This document shows positions 44,340-54,915 of a stretch of DNA of 64,000 nucleotides, in pieces (position 1 is the first letter of the stretch; the number at the start of each line of letters is the position of its first letter). The stretch is from Chrysemys picta bellii (Eukaryota > Chordata > Testudines > Emydidae). The DNA lies in contig NC_088798.1 of NCBI RefSeq assembly GCF_011386835.1, positions 1,612,001 to 1,676,000 of the forward strand, given 5' to 3'. The notes under the pieces were generated by a model that was not told the DNA's origin, did not search any database, and was given only the letters and a program-made list of their open reading frames with translations. A program made the translations under genes and the position numbers.

Positions 44340-44861
44340 GTAAGGGCCCGGGGGCTAGCTGAGTCCAGGCCTGTGAAATTGGTGATAATGGGTATGGCTT
44401 TTACTGTGGAGGAGCCTGAGCCAAGGGTGTCTGGGCTCCAAGCCACGGCCCAGCACACGACTGCCAGAATGTTTACACTTAGCGCTTCCAGGGACACGCT
44501 CAAGCAGAATGTATGTTACAACCGGTTACCATCTGCGTGGGAAAGTCCTCTGCATACACGTGTGTGTGATCCCTTCCCCTTCTCAGAGCTAGCGCCAGAG
44601 GCCAAAGTAAAGGATGGAAAAGTTACAGAGAAATGTAAACTAGAATGGGCTAAATCCTGCACTGGTGCTGGGGAGTCGGGTTTTTCCATCTATTTTATTA
44701 CTCTGACCAATATCCTTTTTTGTCATACGATCCGCTCCTCTCTGCTCCTGCTGAGAAATGTGGAGGAGAGGACTTTGCCGATGCATGTTGTCTTCCCGCT
44801 GGCTGTGAAGCCACAAACTAATGTATACACACGTCCTTCCACCTCTACAGAAGCATTTGAC

Positions 44862-45123
44862 GAGGCCAGATCTACACTAGAAACTTTTACTGGAACAGGA
44901 ATCTTGGGCAGGGGTGTGACTTTTGCAACATTTCTATACTGATAAAATCCCTGGTGTAGACACAGTTATACTGGCATAAAAATGGTGTTGCTGGTATAGC
45001 TTATTTCAGTCGGGGAACTGGTGTGAGTTACACTGGTGAAAGCGCCTTTTTGCAGTTTGAGCTGAGTCTGCACAGGAAGGGTTTGCTGATCTAGCTAAAC
45101 TTTTCTAGTGTAGACCTGGCCTC
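44862..45123. mobile_element. MITE with about 22-bp inverted ends, 262 bp
   Basis: GAGGCCAGATCTACACTAGA at 44862 and its near-complement ending ...TAGACCTGGCCTC at 45123 are inverted repeats extending about 30 bp with few mismatches. Flanking bases do not show a clear duplication, so the superfamily is open. The interior has paired words around 'tagtgtaga'. It lies inside the downstream intron and covers the end of the open read-through frame. Confidence 0.78.
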
Positions 45124-45189
45124 AGTCTTTTAAAAGGTGCCTCCTGTGGTTTGCCAGCTCTCAGGGGCATCGTGAGGGGACAGGGGCCT

Positions 45190-45365
45190 GGCAAAGGAAG
45201 GATGACTCAGTGCTTAGGGGTGCTAAGCTGGGATTTGGGAGAGCTGGGTTCAGTTCCTACCTCCTGATACAGATGTTCATGTATGAAGACACCTTGGATA
45301 AGTCACTCAGTCCCTCTGTGCCTCAGTTTCCCTATGTAGCCACTGAAGAAGGGAGCTTCCTTTCC
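45190..45365 (+). repeat. MIR/CORE-type SINE remnant
   Basis: The order of words 'gctgggttcagttcctacct', 'ttggataagtcactcagtcc' and 'tgtgcctcagtttccct' is that of the MIR-like core and tail. The tRNA-like head is decayed. Confidence 0.72.
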
Positions 45366-46984
45366 TGACAGGGGCATTGTGAAGAGAAATATCTTGGGGT
45401 CCAAGATACTCTGGTGATGGGAGACCAGCTAGGTAACCTGCGACAGGTAAATAGTGGGCTGTGGCAACTCTCCTTCTTGTTCAACCTCTGAGCCCATCCC
45501 TGGCAAGGCTTCTGTTGCCACATGTGGAAATGACCCTCAGATCTATCCCACACCTGTGGCCATGTGCAGTGTTCCCCTTGATGCTCTTCCAGGTTGTCCA
45601 GCCATCATAGCTAAACCAGAGCTCCCACCGTTCTGAGCTCCTCGCCCCACGCCACGGGCTCCCCATCCTCTCTACGTCCATTCCAAACTCCTGGTCCTCA
45701 CTTCCAGGGCTCCTCCCTGCCAGCCACGCTCCTCTTCCGGTTCTGTAATTCTGTTTGCTTCCCCCAGAACAACCTCCTGCCCTGTCCATGCTGCCCGGGA
45801 GTCCTCCCTGACGCTGCATGCCATACAGCCCCCCTCTCCTCTGTCAGACTCTCCACCGTCCCGCTGATTCCCCTACATGATCACATACACGAAGAGCTGC
45901 CTGGGAATGGGCACGTTGGGACTGTCCCACCCAGGCAGCCCCAGAACTCTGCTCTGTACGTTCCTGCCTCGTGCCGAGCCCCGTGCTTTTATCTCCCCAC
46001 AGTGCCTTGCCACGATCACTTCACAGAAGAAACTCTTCAGGGCAGGACCCGTGTTCTTACTTGAGCTGTAAAGTGTCCAGCATAGCTCTGATCCTACATC
46101 CAACTACGATCTAATGTCACAGCCCACAGCGCTGTGCAGCTGCTGCGGAGCCACCGGGGTCCTCAGCTGTTCCTCACAGACAAGAGTTGTTTCCTGGCCA
46201 CGGCCGGTTAGCTCACCTCAGTGCACCTGCAGCAGAATCATTGCTGAGATCTGCCTCTGTCAGGTGAGCGCGCGCACATCTGCATTCACACAGGGCAGCT
46301 GCGCTGGAGAACGGGGATGCTGCATGCCAGACCTCAGCAAGCTGCCTCCATACAAAGTGACCATTGCTCTGGTACAAAAAGGCCGGGGAGAGATGCTCAC
46401 CTCTCTGCTCTTGCATGTTCTCCATCGCTGCTGTTACATGTCACAGGGATTTAATTCAGGTGTGTAGGGGACTCCCACTGGCGAAGTCCTGGTGAGTCAC
46501 AGAACGTGTGGGTAAAGCGGAGCTCTCTCTCCAGGGAGGTGGCAGGAAGTTGCACTCTGTAGAACGGAATGAGCCCAGGGCCTTGCTGTGTCACCATTAG
46601 CATAGTCTGTGATGCAACTGCACTAATGTGGAGAGTCATCTCCAGCACCCGTCATGAAAACATCGTCTTCTGCTGTAGGGACATGTTTGTAACAACTGCT
46701 AGCAAGGAAAGTTTTGTCTTTGTGCATTTGACAGCGCTTTGTGCAGAATCTGGTTAGCTGTTTTGTTCAGTTGCCCTTCCTGTCTCCCATTTAATGACCT
46801 CACTCTCTTGCTGGGTCCTGCCCTGGGCATGGGGAGAGCTCCCTGGAGAGCATGCCCTGCCCCAGGCCCTGCACTGGGATAGTTAATCTCTCACCAACAG
46901 AAGCTAGCCCAATAAACGTCCCTAGACCTCGCCCTCGCCCACCTCCTCTCTCTGAGTTTGATTCTGGCAGCCTGGGAAAGAGGT
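45366..46984. other. Intron part without a recognised element
   Basis: No exon or classified repeat seen. Confidence 0.5.
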
Positions 46985-47828
46985 GCACAGCTTCCAAGGC
47001 CAGAAGGAAGCATGCTGATCATCTAGTCTGACCTCCTGTGCAGCACAGGCCAGAGACCTGCCCCACAACCATTCCTAGGGCAGAGCTTTAGAAAAACATG
47101 CAGTCTTGAGTTAAAAATTGCCAGCGAGCCACCATGACCTTGGTACATTGTTCTAGTGGTTAATTTCCCTCCCTGTTAAAAATGTACACCTTATTTCCAG
47201 TCTGAATTCATGTAGCTTTAACTTCCAGCCCTTGGGTTGTGTTTTACCATCCTCTGCTAGACTGGAGAGCCCATTGTCAAAATATTTGTTCCCCATGCAG
47301 GTAATTAAAGACTGTAATCAAGTTACCCCTTAACCTTCTCTTAGTTTAGCTAAATAGACTGAGCTCCTTGAGTCTGTCATTGTAAGGCAGGTTTTCTAAT
47401 CCTTTAATCGTTCTCATGGCTCTTCTCTGAATCCTCTCCAATTTACCAACATCCTCCCTGAATTGTGGGCACAGGATTCCAGCAGCAGTCGCACCAGTGC
47501 CAAACACAGAGGTAAAATATAGGCTTGTCTCCTATTTGACATTCCCCTATTTATGGATCCCAGGATCACATTAGCTCTTTTGGCCAAGCATCGCACTGGG
47601 ATCTCAGGTTCAGCTGATTATCCACCACAACCCCCAAATATTTTTCAGAGTCCCTGCTTCCCAGGATGGAGTCCCTCATCCTGTAAGTATGGCCGACATT
47701 CTCTGTTCCTAGATGTGTACACTTATATATAAAGCATATTAAAATGCATAGTTCCCTTGTGACCAGCTTACCAAACGATCCAGATCGCGCTGTTTCAGTG
47801 ACTTGTCCTCTTCGTTATTTCCCACTCC

Positions 47829-47840
47829 CTCAATTTCTGT
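47829..47840. repeat. 12-bp target duplication of the PLE, left
   Basis: CTCAATTTCTGT at 47829-47840 recurs at 48378-48389. CR1 sequence continues across the pair. Confidence 0.85.
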
Positions 47841-48377
47841 AAAAAGCGACAAGGAGTCCTGTGGCACCTTATAGACTAACAGACGTATTGGAGCATGAGC
47901 TTTCGTGGGTGAATACCCACTTCGTCAGACGCATGTAATGGAAATTTCCAGAGGCAGGTATAAATATGCAGGCAAGAATCAGTCTGGAGATAACAAGGTT
48001 AGTTCAATCAGGGAGGGTGAGGCCTTCTTCTAGCAGTTGAAGTGTGAGCACCAAGGGAGGAGAAACTGCTTCTGTAGTTGGCCAGCCATTCACAGTCCTT
48101 GTTTAATCCTGAGCTGATGGTGTCAAATTTGCAAATGAACTGAAGCTCAGCTGTTTCTCTTTGGAGTCTGGTTCTGAAGGTTTTTTGCTGTAAGATGGCT
48201 ACCTTTACGTCTGCTATTGTGTGGCAAGGGAGGTTGAAGTTTTCTCCTACAGGTTTTTGTATATTGCCATTCCTGATATCTGACTTGTGTCCATTTATCC
48301 TTTTACGTAGTGACTGTCCAGTTTGGCCGATGTACATAGCAGAGGGGCATTGCTGGCACACGGCTACCCCTCTGATA
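47841..48377 (-). mobile_element. Penelope-like element, 5' truncated, with GIY-YIG endonuclease end
   Basis: The minus strand encodes 'CQQCPSAMYIGQTGQSLRKR' and 'NGHKSDIRN', the start of a GIY-YIG nuclease as found at the C-terminus of PLE proteins, then about 100 residues to a stop, then the PLE tail (...'acgaaagctcatgctccaat'...). The nuclease would nick the target DNA for insertion. The 12-bp duplication and 5' truncation fit target-primed insertion. The frame from 48357 to 48008 has no stop, so it is a rather young fragment. Confidence 0.85.
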
Positions 48378-48754
48378 CTCAATTTCTGTGTCATCTGCAA
48401 ACTTTATCAGGGATGATTTTATGTTTTCTTCCAGGTCATTGATAAAAATATTAAATAGCAAAGGGCCAAGAACCAAGGGAGGATTACATGGAGACCTATC
48501 AGTCAGCCAGCTTTTAATCCATTTCATGTGTGCCATGGTAATTTTATATCCTTCTAGGTTTTTAATCAAGATGTCGTGCAGTGCTAAGTCAAGCTCCTTG
48601 CAGAAGTCTGTAATATCAACACTCTTACCTTTATCAACCAAACTCGTAATCTCATAAAAAACATATCAAGTTGGTTTGACAGAATCTGTTTTCCATTAAC
48701 CCATGTGTTTGGCATTAATTATAGTACCCTCTCTAATAGATGGCCTATTGGGTA

Positions 48755-49105
48755 GCGCACCCAGTACTGTGTCTCAGAGAGAGGGCCTTTCAGTTCAGTT
48801 CATCACCCAAGGACGGGGTTAGCTTCACCTTGGGTTTGCAGTGTCCTTGCCCTCTTCTTATCAGAGGTGAGTGAGACTGGAAGGTGGCTTGTGCCCCTCC
48901 TGCAACGGGGGCAGTTGGAAGGGGAGCCGGGGCCCCTCCACTGCACCAGGTTCCGTTCCAGCTCCCTGGAGTGCCCTCAGAGTTACCCTTCCTGGGTCAC
49001 TTCCTACCACCTACCCCTCCCCCCAGCTCCAAGTCCAATACAAGGTAACAAAAGAAAAGACAGCTAAACCTTCAGGCCCAGTGTGGGTTTTGTACACCTC
49101 ATCAC
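48755..49105. mobile_element. Probable LTR fragment inside the CR1
   Basis: CR1 similarity stops near 48750 and resumes near 49106. The block between is GC-richer and contains an 'aaggtaacaaaagaaaagac' A-rich stretch like that in antisense LTRs. Boundaries and duplication were not resolved. Confidence 0.4.
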
Positions 49106-49910
49106 ACTCTCCTTTAATTCTTTACTAGCAGAGTCCTGTATTAACTGCTCCATTCTCTTGCCCAGGATCAGTGTCAGACTGACAGGCCTATAATTACCCA
49201 GGTCATCCCATTTTTAAATATCAGCACAAAGTTAGCTTTCTTCCAGTTTTCTGGAACTTCCCTGATGTCCCAAGATTTTTTTGAAAATTAGCATTAGCAG
49301 TCCAGCGAGCTCCTCTGCCAGCTCTTTTAAAACTCTTGGATGCAAGTTATCCACACGTGCTCATGTTAAAATGTCTAACTTTACTAGCTTCTATTTAACA
49401 TACTCCTGAAATACTAGTGGAATTGAAAGAGTGTTCTTATCATCATACTACATGACTACATCGTTTGTTCTTTTCCCAAACACAGAACAGAGGAATGTAT
49501 TGAACACTTCTGCCACTTCCGCATTAATGATGATTATATCATTTCCATCTATTATGGACCAATACCATTGTTAGGATTCTTTTTGTTCCTAATATATTTT
49601 TAAAACTCCTTCTTATTGTCCTTAATGCTGCTGTCCATAGATTTCTCCTTGTTTTCCTTTGCTTCCCTTATCAATTGTCTACAGTTCTAGCTTCTGAAGT
49701 ATATTCATTGCTATTAACTTCCCCTTACTTAATTTGTTATATGGTGTATTTCAGTTCAAACCCACCTTCTTTCCATAACTGGCCTGATGGTTCAGTCTTT
49801 GATTGGGAGTACGGTACCTCAGATTTACACTCCTCTGCTCACTGAGAAGCTATCTATCACTTTGTCCAGGGTGCTCTGTACAAAGGTGAGGGAGAGTTGG
49901 AAACTCCTGA

Positions 49911-50224
49911 CATAAGAATGGCCACACCAGGTCAGACCAGTGGTCCCTCTATCCCAGTATCCTGTCTTCTGACAGTGGCCAATGCCAGATGCTTCAAATG
50001 GAATTAACAGAACAGAGCAATCATCAAATGATCCATCCTCTGGCAGTCAGAGGCTTAAGGACACCCTGAGCATGGAGTTGCATCTCTGAACGTCTTGGCT
50101 AATAGCTATTGATGGACCTTATCTAATTCTCTGTTGAATCCAGTTATAGTTTTGGCCTTCAAAGCATCCCCTGTCAAAGAGTTCCACAGGTTGGCTATGC
50201 GTTGTGTGAAGAAGTACTTTGTTT
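49911..50224 (-). mobile_element. Antisense CR1 3' end, left piece
   Basis: Starts 'gacataagaatggcc...aggtcagaccagtggtcc', the complement of a CR1 3' terminus, and is cut at 50224 by the hAT element. It continues at about 52593-52690. Confidence 0.85.
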
Positions 50225-50608
50225 TAGGGCTGTCAATTAATCGCAGTTAACTAATGCGATTAACTCAAAAAAATTAATCGTGATCAAAAAAATTAAATCG
50301 CAGTTTTAATTGCACTGTTAAACAATAGCATACCAATTGAAATTTATTAAATATTTTGGATGTTTTTCTACATTTTCATATATATTGTATTCTGTGTTGT
50401 AACTGAAATCAAAGTGTATGTTATTTTTGATTACAAATATTTGCACTGTAAAAATTATAAACAAAATAAATTGTATTTTTCAATTCACCTCATACAAGTA
50501 CTGTAGTACAGTCTCTTTGCTCTGAAAGTGCAATTTATAAATGTACATTTTGTTTTGTTACATAACTGCACTCAAAAACAAAACAATGTAAAACAAGTCC
50601 ACTCAGTC

Positions 50609-50842
50609 CTACTTCTTGTTCAGCCAATCGCTAAGACAAACAAGTTTGTTTACATTTATGGGAGATAATGCTGCCTGCTTCTTATTTACAATGTCACCTG
50701 AAAGTGAGAACAGGCGTTTGCATGGCACTTTTGTAGATGGCATTGCAAGGTATTTACATGCCAGATATGCTAAACATTCATATGCTCCTTCATGCTTCAG
50801 CCACCATTCCAGAGGATATGCTTCCATGCTGATGATGCTCAT
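50609..50842 (-). pseudogene. hAT transposase C-terminal domain, inverted copy
   Basis: The minus frame contains PLEWWLKHEGAYECLAYLA, then VPCKRLFSLSGDIVNKKQAA and LVCLSDWLNKK: the hAT dimerisation domain, with Lys for Glu in the usual CERLFS. It ends with a proper stop. The upstream transposase parts are missing in this orientation. Confidence 0.88.
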
Positions 50843-50859
50843 TAAAAAAATAATGTGTT

Positions 50860-51746
50860 AATTAAATTTGTGACTGAACTCCTTGGGGGAGAATTGTATG
50901 TCCCCTGCTCTGTTTTACTGGCATTCTGCCATATATTTCATGTTATAGCAGTCTCGGATGATGACCCAGGACATGTTGTTCACTTTTTAAGAACACTTTC
51001 ACTGCAGATTTGACAAAATCAAATAAGGTACTAATGTGAGATTTCTAAGGATAGATACAGCACTTGATCCAAGGTTTAAGAATCTGAAGTGCCTTCCAAA
51101 ATCTGAGAGGGATGAGGTGTGGGGCAAGCTTTCAGAAGTCTTAAAAGAGCAACACTCCAATGCGGAAACTATAGAACCCGAACGACCAAAAAGAAAATCA
51201 TCCTTGTGCTGGTGGCATCTGACTCAGATAATGAAAATGAACATGTGTTGGTCCACTCTGCTTTTGATTCTCATCGAGCAGAACCTGTCATCAGCATGGA
51301 CGCATGTCCTCTGAAATGGTGGTTGAAGCTAGGGCCGGCTCCAGGCACCAGCTTACCAAGCAGGTGCTTGGGGCGGCCACTTCGGAGAGGGGCGGCACGT
51401 CCAGCTGTTCGGCGGCAATTCGGCGGATGGTCCCTCACTCCTGCTCGGAGCAAAGGACCTCCCACCTAATTGCTGCCGCAGATCGCGATCACGGCTTTTT
51501 TGTTTTGTTTTGTTGTTTAGCTGCTTGGGGTGGCCAAAACCCTGGAGCCGGCCCTGGTTGAAGCATGGAGGGACATATGAATCTTTAGTGCATCTGGCAC
51601 GTAAATATCTTGCAATTCTGGCTACAACAGTGCCATGCGAACGCCTGTTCTCACTTTCAGGTGACATTGTAAACAAGAACAGGGCAGTATTATTTCCTGC
51701 AAATGTAAACAAACTTGTTTGTCTTAGCAATTGGCTTAACAAGTAG
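50860..51746 (+). pseudogene. hAT transposase C-terminal third, sense copy
   Basis: The sequence from about 50880 encodes 'LLGENCMSPALFYWHSA', then after gaps 'RIDTALDPRFKNLKCLPKSE' (51040-51105), the PLKWWLK of the dimerisation domain (51305-51325), and after the nested element VPCERLFSLSGDIVNKNRA (51630-51690) and LVCLSNWLNK. The DNA-binding BED finger and first catalytic acids are absent. Frameshifts near 51015 and 51190 break it. Confidence 0.85.
51330..51556. mobile_element. hAT non-autonomous element (CAGGGCCG family), 227 bp
   Basis: TAGGGCCGGCTCCAG and ...CTGGAGCCGGCCCTG are inverted ends (first base changed). GTTGAAGC flanks both sides (51322-51329, 51557-51564), a perfect 8-bp duplication. 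The transposase frame of the host element continues across it. Confidence 0.92.
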
Positions 51747-51894
51747 TAGGACTGAGTGGACTTGCAGGCTCTAAAATTTTACATTGTTTTATTTTTAATG
51801 CAGTTTTTTTTGTACACAATTCTACATTTGTAAGTTCAACTTTAATGATAAAGAGATTGCACTACAGTACTTGTATTTGGTGAATTTAAAAATT

Positions 51895-51965
51895 CTGTTT
51901 TTTATTTTATTTTATTATTATTATTTTTTATTTTTATTTTTATTTTATTTTATTTTATTTCTGTT
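51895..51965 (+). repeat. T/TTTTA-rich low-complexity tract
   Basis: About 70 bases of (TTTTA)n/(TTA)n inside the right arm of the hAT element, absent from the left arm at the corresponding place. Confidence 0.9.
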
Positions 51966-52034
51966 GTTTTTTACAGTGCAAATACTTGTAATCAAAAATA
52001 AATATAAAGTGAGCACTGTACACTTTATATTTAA

Positions 52035-52430
52035 TGCCACAGCACAACGGGTTGCTGAGCTCTGTGACTTTATCCTCACGCACAATTATTTCAAATTTGG
52101 TGACAATATATACCTCCAGACCAGTGACACCGCTATGGGCACCTGCGTGGCCCCACAATATGCCAACATTTTTATGGCTGACCTGGAACAACGCTTCCTC
52201 AGCTCTTGTCCACTCACGCCCTTTCTCTACGTACGCTACATTGATGACATCTTCATCATCTGGACCCATGGGAAGGAGACTCTGGAAGAATTCCACCATG
52301 ATTTCAACAGCTTCCACCCCACCATCAACCTCAACCTGGACTAATCTACACGGGAGGTCCACTTCCTAGACACCACAGTACAAATAAGTGATGGTCACAT
52401 TAACGCCACCTTATACCAAAAACCTTTTTT
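52035..52430 (+). pseudogene. Penelope-like reverse transcriptase fragment
   Basis: The frame reads ILTHNYFKFGDNIYLQTSDT, AMGTCVAPQYANIFMADLE and the catalytic VRYIDDIFIIW (codons near 52230-52262), the core of a PLE RT. After an in-frame stop at 52342-52344 the same frame continues with EVHFLDTTVQISDGH, the next conserved block. It is inserted in the right arm of the hAT element, in which AT-rich sequence resumes near 52430. Confidence 0.88.
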
Positions 52431-52592
52431 ACAGTTGCTTTTTATTGTACACTTTGTATTCTGTGTTGTAATTGAAATCAATATATTTGAAAATGTAGAA
52501 AACTTCCAAAAATATTTAAATCAATGGTATTCTATTATTGTTTAACAGTGCGATTAATAGCAATTAATTTTTTTTATCGCTTGACAGCCCTA

Positions 52593-52690
52593 CTTTGTTT
52601 TGTTTGTTTGAAACCTGCTGCTTAGTAATTTCATCACTAATCAAAGCATCATGAATCCCCTTTTTATTTTGATTTGTTTCCAAAGCTGGG
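52593..52690 (-). mobile_element. Antisense CR1 3' end, right piece
   Basis: Continues the CR1 broken at 50224; the duplicated CTTTGTTT begins it. It fades near 52690. Confidence 0.65.
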
Positions 52691-54029
52691 GCTGTTGGTG
52701 AGAGCCCTGAAGGACCATGAGCTGCTCACATTTGATCTTTGTAGATAGGGTCCTGTTCTGTTATTCGATATGTGGCTGCCAGTCTAATCCTCACCTCACA
52801 CCCAGGTTCTTCTTACGTTTCAGTTCCTTGCTACAAGAAAAGCCATCTGCTCCCAACTATCAATAATTGATGCCCCACGAGCCTCCTTGCCTGCCCCCAT
52901 GACAAATGGTTTGTGATATTGTGGAATCTGAAGAGAGGCAGGTGGATTGCATTTCTTCCTCTCACGTTAATAGTCATGGTAGCTGGTGCCTGTTAGTCAC
53001 CTGGGGAGAAAGTTGGACGCTGAAGGGGACAGTTGCCTGGATTGTGCGTGATGCAGCGTCTCTCAAAGAACTCGCAGGCTGGGGTTGACCAAACCTGAAT
53101 AGTAGATGTTGGGTGAAGACAGCATTCGGAGAAGATACCAATATGTTGTTCACAACAAGAAGGCTTCCCCAACCTGCCATGTTGGTAGCCTGTGCAAAAT
53201 GCTGTTCTTAGCACTAACAGCCTAAGCTGAGGTCCAAGTGAGACTTGTCTCTGCCAGTCATTACTGTGTCCCCACGGAGGCTTCATCCCACAGACCTAGA
53301 GCATCAAGTGCACTTATTTCGGCTCTGCCTGTGGGCCTCTGTGGCCTAGCCCTTCCCATACTGCCCCTGTGTCCCAGCCCGTCACGCACCTGGAGGAGCA
53401 GTTCATGCAGGTTGCTGTATTGAAGCCAGTTGTATACTAACTGTTTTTAGTTTGACAGAGAGCTGCAGAAATGGGAGGGAATCTAGCGTAGGGAGCGGGG
53501 GAGGGACTTTGTGTGTCGCTCGTAGAACACAGCTGAGGGTAGCAATGTGTTAACACTGGAGCGAGTGTCAGGTCCGTTCTACTGGACTATCAGCATGTCA
53601 CAGAGAAAAGCCTCCCTAGTTTGTTCTGGACTGACTTGGGCAGAGTGTGTCTCTAAAACGGGCTCTCCGGAGAGCCAGGAGCTGACCCCCTGAAGTAGTC
53701 GTGCTGGGTGAGTGGAGTGTACCAGTGAAACTTGAATTCCTCTGAGTTGTGCATAAGGCAGAGCCATAAAGCCCAGGATTAAATGAGTCCACAGACAATT
53801 TCCTGTCCCTCCTTTCTCTTCCAGTCGGCCATTTCTCTGCCACAAACTTGCCATACAACCTGGGGCAATTCGCTGCACCTCAGTGTCCCTCTCTTTCAAA
53901 GAGCTTTAAGATCTGAGAATGAAAAGCACTAAGGGAGGGCTAAATACCAATACCAACTGAGACTGCATGTGGCTCGACAAGGCCTCTTTGGTGTAATAAC
54001 GAGTTGTGGGGAGATATTGGAGGTGGGGT
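52691..54029. other. Intron part, mostly unrecognised
   Basis: A short MIR-like tail may lie at 53862-53935 ('ctggggcaattcgctgcacc', 'ctcagtgtccctctctttca'). Nothing else is recognised. Confidence 0.45.
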
Positions 54030-54690
54030 TGTGATGGGGTATCCACCCCGCACCGGCCATCCCGGGGTTAATGGAGGCCTGAAAAGGAAGCTCAGCTGGG
54101 GCACCATATAAAGCCAGGGAGCTGGGAGCAGAGAGGGGCAGCCGGGGAAGGAGTCTGCAGTCAGTCCCTGGGATGAGGGAGGTCATCGGGGACAAGGAGT
54201 AAGTCCGGGGGAGAGTGAGCCCTCAGAGCTATCCTGGAGAAAGGAATCTGGCAAGGAACTAGAAGGGGCTGAAGCACCACAGGGAGTAGAGTCGGCGCCT
54301 GTGCTAAACCCAGAACAAGGCGAGAGAAGATAGAGAGGCTTGGTAGGAAGGAGCCCAGGGAAACGGACTGAGCAGACCTAGATTGCTGGTTCTAGGTCCC
54401 TGGGCTGGAACCTGGTGTAGCAGGTGAGCTGGTTCCCCCACCAGCCTCTGGTAGAGTGGCACAGAGCCCAAGGAGGGGCTGAACACCCCCTGGAAACAGC
54501 ATTTGGACGGTTCCCTGGGGCACATTGTAACCCCAGAAGGGGTGGACTCTATGGGGAGTCAGAGGGCCAAGTTACCAGAACAGAGGCTATTGCAGAGCGA
54601 GCAGGAAGGGAGAACCCAATGCAGGGACGGCGACATTTCCAGACACAAGGAGGCGTGCTGTGAGTGGGTGGCAGCCCCGTTCCAGAGTTC
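54030..54690 (+). mobile_element. Sense solo LTR, right end uncertain
   Basis: Starts TGTGATGGGG, with a TATAAA at 54107-54112 in a promoter-like position and a purine-rich interior. It seems to abut or lie within CR1 sequence at about 54690. A clean right terminus and duplication were not identified. No coding capacity. Confidence 0.6.
54107..54112 (+). promoter_or_regulatory. TATA box of the sense LTR
   Basis: TATAAAG about 78 bp inside the LTR start. Being in sense orientation to ST3GAL3, it could in principle start chimeric transcripts, but no splice donor pairing was tested. Confidence 0.45.
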
Positions 54691-54915
54691 CTGCCAGGTT
54701 CTGGTTTGGGCCTAGTGCTATTCCAGATAGTTCGTAACAACTCGGAGGGTGCAGTGAACAATGTGCTGGTCATATCTGAGGCTGAGTCAAAGCTGTGGGG
54801 GATATCAGAGGATGGCCTGGATCCCCTACGATGGGCTTGGCCCTGGTGCGGGGGGCTGGCCTGGGACAGCCCCCACTGGAGGTCTCTTCCAGCATAAAAG
54901 ACTGTGAAACCTTTA
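54691..54915 (+). mobile_element. CR1 LINE fragment, sense
   Basis: 'SGFGLVLFQIVRNNSEGAV' (54700-54755) is a decayed form of the CR1 palm segment, and the end 'ggaggtctcttccagcataa' is CR1 3' UTR, so an internal deletion joined the two. Confidence 0.6.

Larger units (their letters stand above)
46985..49890 (-). mobile_element. Antisense CR1 LINE, split by a PLE and another insert
   Basis: Begins at the CR1 3' end ('gatcatctagtctgacctcctg') and runs antisense through the 3' UTR and thumb (minus frame 47414-47596 with CLAKRANVILGSINRGMS), then after the PLE the palm ('PLLFNIFINDLEENIKSSLIKFADDTE', about 48395-48475) and fingers (48480-48660), and on to linker-like sequence up to about 49890. 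A non-CR1 insert at about 48755-49105 looks like an LTR fragment. Stops are frequent. Confidence 0.85.
50225..52592 (+). mobile_element. hAT DNA transposon with foldback structure, 2,368 bp
   Basis: TAGGGCTGTCAA at 50225 and its complement at 52581-52592 are the terminal repeats, and CTTTGTTT flanks both sides (50217-50224, 52593-52600). The transposase C-terminal dimerisation domain is present twice: on the minus strand at 50609-50842 and on the plus strand at 51296-51746. The terminal 600 bp on each side are inverted copies. A 227-bp hAT element (51330-51556) and a PLE RT piece (about 52035-52430) are inserted in it. No complete transposase is encoded. Confidence 0.9.
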
